Shown: in pieces, positions 58,385 to 64,000 of the stretch
How positions within the stretch are numbered: the stretch's first letter is position 1
Layout of the letters: the number at the start of each line of letters is the position of its first letter
Source: Rhyacophila brunnea
Lineage: Eukaryota > Arthropoda > Insecta > Trichoptera > Rhyacophilidae
Length of the DNA: 64,000 nt
Direction of reading: 5' to 3'
Assembly: GCA_022495005.1 (NCBI GenBank)
Contig: JAGYXB010001996.1
Span: 434,001 to 498,000, forward strand
The notes under the pieces: generated by a model
The model's input: the letters and a program-made list of their open reading frames with translations, nothing else
Database searches by the model: none
Told to the model about the DNA's origin: nothing
Program-made: the position numbers and the translations under genes

Positions 58385-58520
58385 TCAAATCTTATGAATT
58401 GATCATTGAATTAAAAAAAAAAGTTTATTCAATTATTAGAAAGTGCAAGTACGTTATAACTAAAATTTGTATAGATCCTGACAGCGGTTAGTAATTACGT
58501 AAATAATACTTTGATTCTTG
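58385..58520 (+). repeat. Family C 3' end and junction
   Basis: ACACTCTCAAATCTTATGAA then GTGCAAGTACGTTATAACTA, as at 4590-4500 (inverse) and 22630. Suggests a tail joined to a head, or a longer unit than the tRNA-like part alone. Confidence 0.4.
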
Positions 58521-58730
58521 TATAAATTATAATAGTTATTTCTCCAGCAATGATCCATTCAATAATTCACTTGTTTCAATTAAGCTCGCTATTTTTTGTG
58601 TAATTGACACTTCTATTCGAATTTTAAATATATTTATTTTTTATTTCCTTATTATTTTCTTTTTCTGTTATCTGTAACATTACCTACTCTTAATATGTAT
58701 AAATTTCTATAATACTAATTATATAATATA
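58521..58730. other. No gene seen
   Basis: AT-rich spacer before the Helitron. Confidence 0.4.
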
Positions 58731-60592
58731 CTAGCTGACCCGGCAAACGTTGTTCTGCCATATAAATTATTTCTAGTGAATATTTTGGTGTTTAAATAAA
58801 AAATAACGAATGTATCGTAAGTGTGTGGGGATGGAATCTATGACAGAAAAAGGAATGGAGCGCTGTAGACGATGACCGCCGATAAAAACAAAAAAACACC
58901 AACCATCCATTTTCTCAATTCAAAATGAGTAATGATGTTCATAATGAATGAATTACCTGTGACAGGATCTCGTTGTTTAATGTTTATGCAATATCCGTCT
59001 TGTCTTTTCCAGAAAATTAGCGGATATTGGCGAGCGTTGTATGAACGGTGTGTATCAGCGATGAACTCCAGATTATTGTTTCTTCTTCGAATCACGATTT
59101 CTCGCGTCGATGTGCGGTCAACAACCATGATTCCAGCAATGTCGTCAACAACAGGCGCATTGAATCGACGCACGTGCTATCCGTTTTATCAGGATTGATG
59201 ACAATAGCGTGATTGTCACTTTGCAATTTGTGCATGTGTGCTTTGAAGAATTTCATTAATTCATTGTGCTCATTCAATAGGGCGTCCAGTTCGCCGACGA
59301 TGCGCCTGGCATTAGGCAAATTGAGGTTATTATAGCCGCAACGTGCATCCACACGATTGATGTCCTCACCGCCCATGAAGTAGATTTGTAAAAAATTATG
59401 TGGTTCGTTTGGCATTGGCAGCAATGAGCCTACTTTGTGATATACTTGGCCTTTGATTTTGAACGTAGAATGGAATTGTTGACCATTTGCCGCAGTATTG
59501 TGAACTATTTCTGTTGCTCCGGACGAAGTCATTTGGAAGCATGAATTGAATGTGCGAATGGACTTCAGGAACAGGTTTGAATCTGGAACCGTGCCGATGG
59601 GCAAGCCATTCAGTGGTTCTGGTGGTATCTCAATTTCTGCTAGTTGCACTTTTCCTGATGCGCAACACATCCCGGCTGACTCATGTTTGAATTTGAGCGC
59701 ATGACAATGGGGACATTCTTTATCCATAGCACCAATCAGCACTTTCGGATGAGCGGAATATTCAATATCTGGCTCGTACTCGAATGCGAGACGAAGGAAC
59801 GAAGCGGATGTAAATGCTCGATGTACTTGTTGGCGTTGTCAGTCATTTGCTCTGCGTGTGTGAACTACGAACCGGCGCGCTTGGCTCCGTTCCAATTGTC
59901 GTTGTTGATTTCGTTCGACTCGTGCCTCTTGTGATTGAGATGTACGGAATTGCGACATGTTCACACGCACGTTTTTGTTATCTTGTTGGATTTATTCGTC
60001 TGTTCTTTCTACTCTACTATTTTGCATGTTTGTTGCTTTATTCGTTCGACGGCTCAAATGGGCCCCCTTGCGTCTTGCTGGCATTGTGCACTGTAATACA
60101 CGCACACAAAAATAGATAAATTAAAATAAATCGTACAAAATTTTGCACGCACTGCATTGTGATATGCCGAATGAAATGTCAAAATGACGCGACGCTTCTC
60201 TTGAATTCTTCTCGGACGTAGCGCCATCTGTCATTTAACAACATAAATAATTTCATTCTGTTTGAAATACGAACGACGGTTAAATTTGTTCATACAAAAA
60301 TAATAAAGTCGCGATTAAAAAATGGGAGGGTGGGGTAGGAGGGTAAAAATTTGGGGTTATAAGTATTTTTTGATGCCAAATAATAAAAAAAATACAAAAA
60401 AAAATTGTCAAAAAAATAAAAGAAATTTTTTTCTGGCTAGAGATACCCTAATCACCTAGCGGTATGAAATATACTTGTTGACCTATTCTCATACTACAAA
60501 TATACATTAAAAAATTCATAAAAATCGGTCGAGCCATTTCGGAGGAGTGCGACCACAAACATCGTGACACGAGATTTTTATATATATAGAGA
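58731..60592 (-). mobile_element. Helitron deletion derivative, copy 2 (1862 bp)
   Basis: Same termini as 40751-42614: CTAG at 58731 (3' end on the minus strand), TCTC at the 60592 end, inserted between A and T. It aligns with the first copy along the whole length, with scattered substitutions and small indels (for example a 5-bp difference near 59365 and a longer loss near 59180). Confidence 0.9.
58838..59958 (-). pseudogene. Helitron Rep/helicase, N-terminal fragment, copy 2
   Basis: ATG at 59958 (MSQFRTSQSQEARVERN). A TGA stop follows RRAND near 59845. The main open part contains KECPHCHALKFKHESAGMCC, HSTFKIKGQVYHKVGSLLP and FLQIYFMGGED. A deletion near 59180 removes a PAGEH-type segment and shifts the frame; FNAPVVDDIAG to QRDPVTG continues in another frame. 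It ends with the same non-homologous tail after DPVTG as copy 1, so both descend from one internally deleted parent. Confidence 0.85.
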
Positions 60593-60734
60593 TAATATAA
60601 AAATGTTTGTAACCTTTAGGAATATTTAAATAATCTTTAGGAATTTTTCTTTTCTAACTTCTTTCTTTTATGTTATGCTTTCTTTTTAGGCTTTATTAAA
60701 TAACTGCCAAATTTACTGCGCTTAAATTTTTGAA
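60593..60734. other. No gene seen
   Basis: Short AT-rich spacer. Confidence 0.4.
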
Positions 60735-60870
60735 GCAGTTATTTTCGTCGTAATTAGATAGTACAAACGTAGCTCAATTAGTAAATCAAATTGGCGAGAT
60801 TTTATTGAATACGGTCCCGCTGGATGTCGTATTTTTTTTCAAAAAGATTTAGTGGGGCCAACATTTTGAG
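60735..60870 (+). repeat. tRNA-like repeat family C, copy
   Basis: GTAGCTCAATTAGTAAATCA (A-box region), decayed B box GGTCCCGCTGG, then GTCGTATTTTTTTTCAAAAA. Confidence 0.45.
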
Positions 60871-60875
60871 TATTG

Positions 60876-61045
60876 TTCGATAGCCAAATTATCGGGGTCA
60901 CGATTCTCAGTCATGACGTCCTGACGAAGGAGAAGATAATATTTCATATTATATTACCAACGTATTGATATATTTTCTTTTTCTGCGGAGGGGGGGGGGT
61001 GGTCCTGACTCGAAACCCTTCACCCATCTGTATGTTCGCCTACCC
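60876..61045 (+). repeat. Interspersed repeat family K, copy 2
   Basis: TCTCAGTCATGACGTCCTGA, a G-rich tract (60987-60997), then ATCTGTATGTTCGCCTACCC, matching 37222-37425. Confidence 0.5.
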
Positions 61046-61052
61046 ATGATCA

Positions 61053-61240
61053 TAACGGCCCTCGTAGTCCACTGCGTAAGGCGCTGGGATTTCATCCGGG
61101 GGTTCCGGGTTCGGTTCCGCTGAGGTCACAATATATTTATGCGAAATTCTAAAACTCATGGTGTTTGTGATTGTTTAATTTTTATTACTAACTCATTCGG
61201 TCTTATAATCTGTTGTAATATTAAAAAGTATATAATATCA
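61053..61240 (+). mobile_element. tRNA-derived SINE, family B, copy 3
   Basis: CGTAGTCCACTGCGTAAGGC (A-box region), GGTTCGGTTCC (B box, 61108-61118), GAGGTCACAATATATTTATG and the family tail to TATTAAAAAGTATATAATAT. Confidence 0.7.
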
Positions 61241-61739
61241 CTAATTTAAAGCAACTATGATATAAGTCAAAATTACACGTTTCGATATTTTATATGAACG
61301 TTTTACGATTTAACATTGTTTGATATCTCAGTTATTCCACTATTGCTTTGAAGTTACATAACAATTTTAATAAATGCAAGAGTGGTTTTTTCTGATTTTA
61401 AATGGGGTATTACATTTTTTTTTAAATCTCAGTGATTTATTTCGTTGTTGTTTTCAGGTAGAAATATATATTTACATTATAATATATAATAAATAAATAA
61501 ATAAAAATAAAAAAGCCTTTTTATTTCTTACAAACAAAAGTAAATGACAGTTAAATGACTATATCTAATGAATGTATAAATAACCTATGAATATATCTAT
61601 TATGTATATATATCTATCTATGGTTGTATTATGTACTTATTTTCTAGTTTATATAATATTAATTATTATTTTTTTTTAATATTTTTTGTATAATACATAT
61701 ATATATTAGGATTTTTTTATTTTTGTATATAATACTATT
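61241..61739. other. No gene; AT-rich low-complexity DNA
   Basis: Long runs of A/T and TATATA words, especially 61470-61700. Confidence 0.5.
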
Positions 61740-61905
61740 AGATAATGTTTATAAATTGAACAATGGTATGTAATTAGTTTGTTTTGGTTTGTAAGAACCC
61801 CTCTTCGGTTGAAGGCCTCCTCCAAAGTGTTAATCTCTGGCCTCTCTGGTTTCTTTCTCCATACCCGTTTGATTTCGTATCTAAGTATTCGTCTTGTTTG
61901 GGTTG
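61740..61905 (-). pseudogene. Coding-like remnant, probably LINE C-terminus
   Basis: Minus frame: TRRILRYEIKRVWRKKPERP, then INTLEEAFNRRGVLTNQNK. Highly basic and protein-like within AT-rich surroundings. No catalytic motif; LINE origin is a guess based on the basic C-terminal style. Confidence 0.3.
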
Positions 61906-63079
61906 ACCTATTTTTGCATTTAGGTATATAACAATATATATATACATGTAAATATTAATAAACCATAATTATTGTACCCATTGATCTACAAGTAATGGTG
62001 CTGTTAGTTCAACATATTCCCATTTTTAGATTTTTTGGTTTGGTTTGTTTTTACTTAAAAAACTATTTTCATGTAACTTACTCTTTAACTACTTTTATTG
62101 CTTCCAAAAACTTGAAGTTCGATTCAAAGATACCTGCTACTCCAGTAGTGATGTATGTACTTAGAAAAGCAAGATTTTTGTGTGACTGCCGTGCTGTGTT
62201 CTTTTAGCGTTGTCGAAATCATCCGGCGGCTTCTTCAGTTCTTTTGTTGAGGTTATGATCAGAGTGGATGTTTATATAAGTCATTAGCAGATGTTAATAG
62301 AGTAGATGAAGATGGTGAGATTTCTTTTGTAAAAAATATCCACGCAAAAAGACTAGAATGGCTTCATGAAAGAATCTAATAAGAGCATCTTCAGGGCCGG
62401 CTCTATATATGTTTTAATAAAATAATTAATTGAAAACGTTATTTCTGTCTCATTTAAAAGTGGAATCCCACAAATGCTGTACCTACTTGACAAATATTTG
62501 TTATCTGAGAAATTAAAAGCAAAAGTATTTCTCTGTATTTTTGAAATGCACAACGGTCACTCTTTGAAATGTTCAAATTAGACCCAATTACTTTATTATT
62601 TTTAAGTAGCTTAGTGTGCTCTATTACGATAATCTTATAATGTCCTTAGCACCTTATCAAAACTATGTCATTATTTTTAAGCGAATATCTTAAGGTGTAA
62701 GTCGTAATGGAGAGAAATCCTTTTGCTTTTAACTTACTCAATTGCCGATATGTGACAAATACCTAATATGGACGGTTATCCGTTGGTGAAGGTTCCACAC
62801 ACGTTAATGACATTAAAACCACCTACATGCATTTGTTTTGAAAATTTGTCATCGAGTATGGATAAAGCGTAGACAAGCAATAATTCAGCGAATATAGACA
62901 CAGTATGAAAGACAACAATGTGTTTGGATATAGAAAAAGGCTAATAGCCATTCCTCATTAAAAAATACACACAAAATTTGTTATGGGATGAGAGCATCTG
63001 TCTGAACATTTTGAATACCATATAAAACAACATTGCATACTTTTTACCCCTAGCGAAAGGTTATCATGAGCGTACGTGC
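61906..63079. other. No gene seen
   Basis: CAGGGCCGGCTCTA at 62393-62406 resembles a hAT end, but no partner was found. The short ORFs show nothing recognisable. Confidence 0.35.
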
Positions 63080-63311
63080 GCTCACGTGACCTGATAGTAA
63101 TGTGTTTCCAGTAATAGGTCGCCTCACGTGTATCGCGATATATTATTATCATCAAATATTCTGCAAGTTTGTACATTTTTGAGTCACGTGTTTTTTTAAT
63201 ACTAGTGGTTTAGAAGAGAGCTGCAAATGGTAGATAATTGACAATGTTTTGGTGGGTTATTAGTTGCTATTTTATTTTAGTGATTGTACCACATGATCCC
63301 ACGTGACGTCA
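63080..63311. promoter_or_regulatory. Cluster of CACGTG E-box motifs and a CRE-like site
   Basis: CACGTG at 63083-63088, 63125-63130, 63185-63190 and 63300-63305; the last overlaps TGACGTCA (63304-63311). CACGTG is bound by bHLH factors and TGACGTCA by CREB/ATF in animals. No promoter or gene was found nearby, so function is unproven. Confidence 0.3.
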
Positions 63312-64000
63312 TGGTAATGGGTTTATAGCAAAAGTAAGTGCTTGTATGAGTTCTAGCAATCTTGTACTATTTATTCCCTACCCATAGTTAATATTATGTA
63401 AATCCGCGTCTGTCCCTTCAAAGGCCCGGTCAAATTACTGGCCAAATATGATCGACAGTAAGTACAACCAATTCTCAGTAAAATAGCCGGAGATAGATTT
63501 TGAACGCATTGAAAAACGCTTTGTAAAATGACTCGGTATCGCTTGAGATTTGATAAGAATCTCGTATAAAAATACTGCCTTCAACATTGTGATGATGTAC
63601 TTTGTGCTCGGAGCTTTAACTCTGAGTTGATTTTTGATCACTTAATAATAGTCTAGCAGCCTTTTCAAGGGATTTGGCGTTCACTTGGTGCTATAAATCG
63701 GAGATTCTCAACATGTATATGCCACTAACGATTGGGAATACTCCAATTACGCACTATAAATTCAAGCCCATACTCAATACCGTGCCATGTGTTTCATTAA
63801 GTTGACCATTATCGAATTCAAGAATATTTTACTTACGAAAACACTCAAAATTTTCTTTTATATAAGTCATAAAGTTGCCAACTTTTTGTGAACTTCCTTC
63901 GAAGACTTTCAAGTCGAGAGTTTTTTTTAATCTACGAATTTAGCAAATTCTGTTCAAAATGAAAGTTGAAATTTTTTTAGATCTTTGGGCAAAAAATTAA
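63312..64000. other. No gene seen
   Basis: No ORF or repeat recognised to the window end. Confidence 0.4.

Noticed and set aside
62393..62406. hAT element starting CAGGGCCGGCTCTA
   Set aside because: No matching inverted end or 8-bp duplication was found downstream.
1..64000. An undescribed multi-gene system
   Set aside because: No cluster of linked host genes is present. Everything recognisable is transposon-derived, so no such system can be supported from this sequence.

Overview
The window looks like a transposon-packed, AT-rich, gene-poor stretch of an arthropod genome, most likely an insect. Support comes from a mariner element, Helitrons, a Penelope-like element, several LINE families with microsatellite tails, tRNA-derived SINEs, and TTAGG-type (insect telomere-like) simple repeats inside small DNA elements. 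The order is not proven; a hemipteran such as an aphid is a guess from sequence flavour only. I found no convincing host gene: no long ORF outside transposons, no spliced host gene I can name, no tRNA or rRNA gene, no CRISPR array, and nothing bacterial or viral.

Layout. 1-9.5 kb: a SINE, a TTAA-flanked MITE, a 1-kb terminal-inverted-repeat element, a 5'-truncated LINE with an open reverse-transcriptase ORF (5204-6019), a SINE split by a LINE 3' end with a short target duplication, a palindromic element with a (TTAGG)n-like loop, and a second LINE type's 3' end. 9.5-20 kb: sparse, with small repeats, a Penelope-like relic (13.7-14.3 kb), a LINE 3' end (18.5-18.9 kb) and a foldback element built on 15-bp tandem repeats (19.5-20.0 kb). 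20-26 kb: nested MITEs and a LINE (22925-24952) bounded by a 15-bp target duplication, whose 5' part is inverted, the pattern expected of twin priming.

26-35 kb: MITEs and hAT-like elements, including one hAT-like element inserted in another with an exact 8-bp target duplication. 35-43 kb: unassigned ORFs, a complete but frameshifted mariner (39393-40694), then 56 bp further on a 1.86-kb deletion-derivative Helitron (40751-42614). 43-56 kb: a perfect 43-bp inverted repeat, more LINE ends (one pair inverted), tRNA-like repeats placed head to head, and several foldback or MITE palindromes. 56.9-58.4 kb: TTAA-flanked palindromic elements nested one in the other. 58.7-60.6 kb: the second copy of the same Helitron. 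60.7-64 kb: SINE and LINE scraps, AT-rich DNA, and a cluster of four CACGTG motifs.

The elements do not form a pathway. They record an insertion history, and the strongest observations are structural: target-site duplications, nested order, inversions and shared deletion breakpoints. All calls come from reading the sequence; no database search or alignment program was run, and boundaries without a stated target duplication are approximate.
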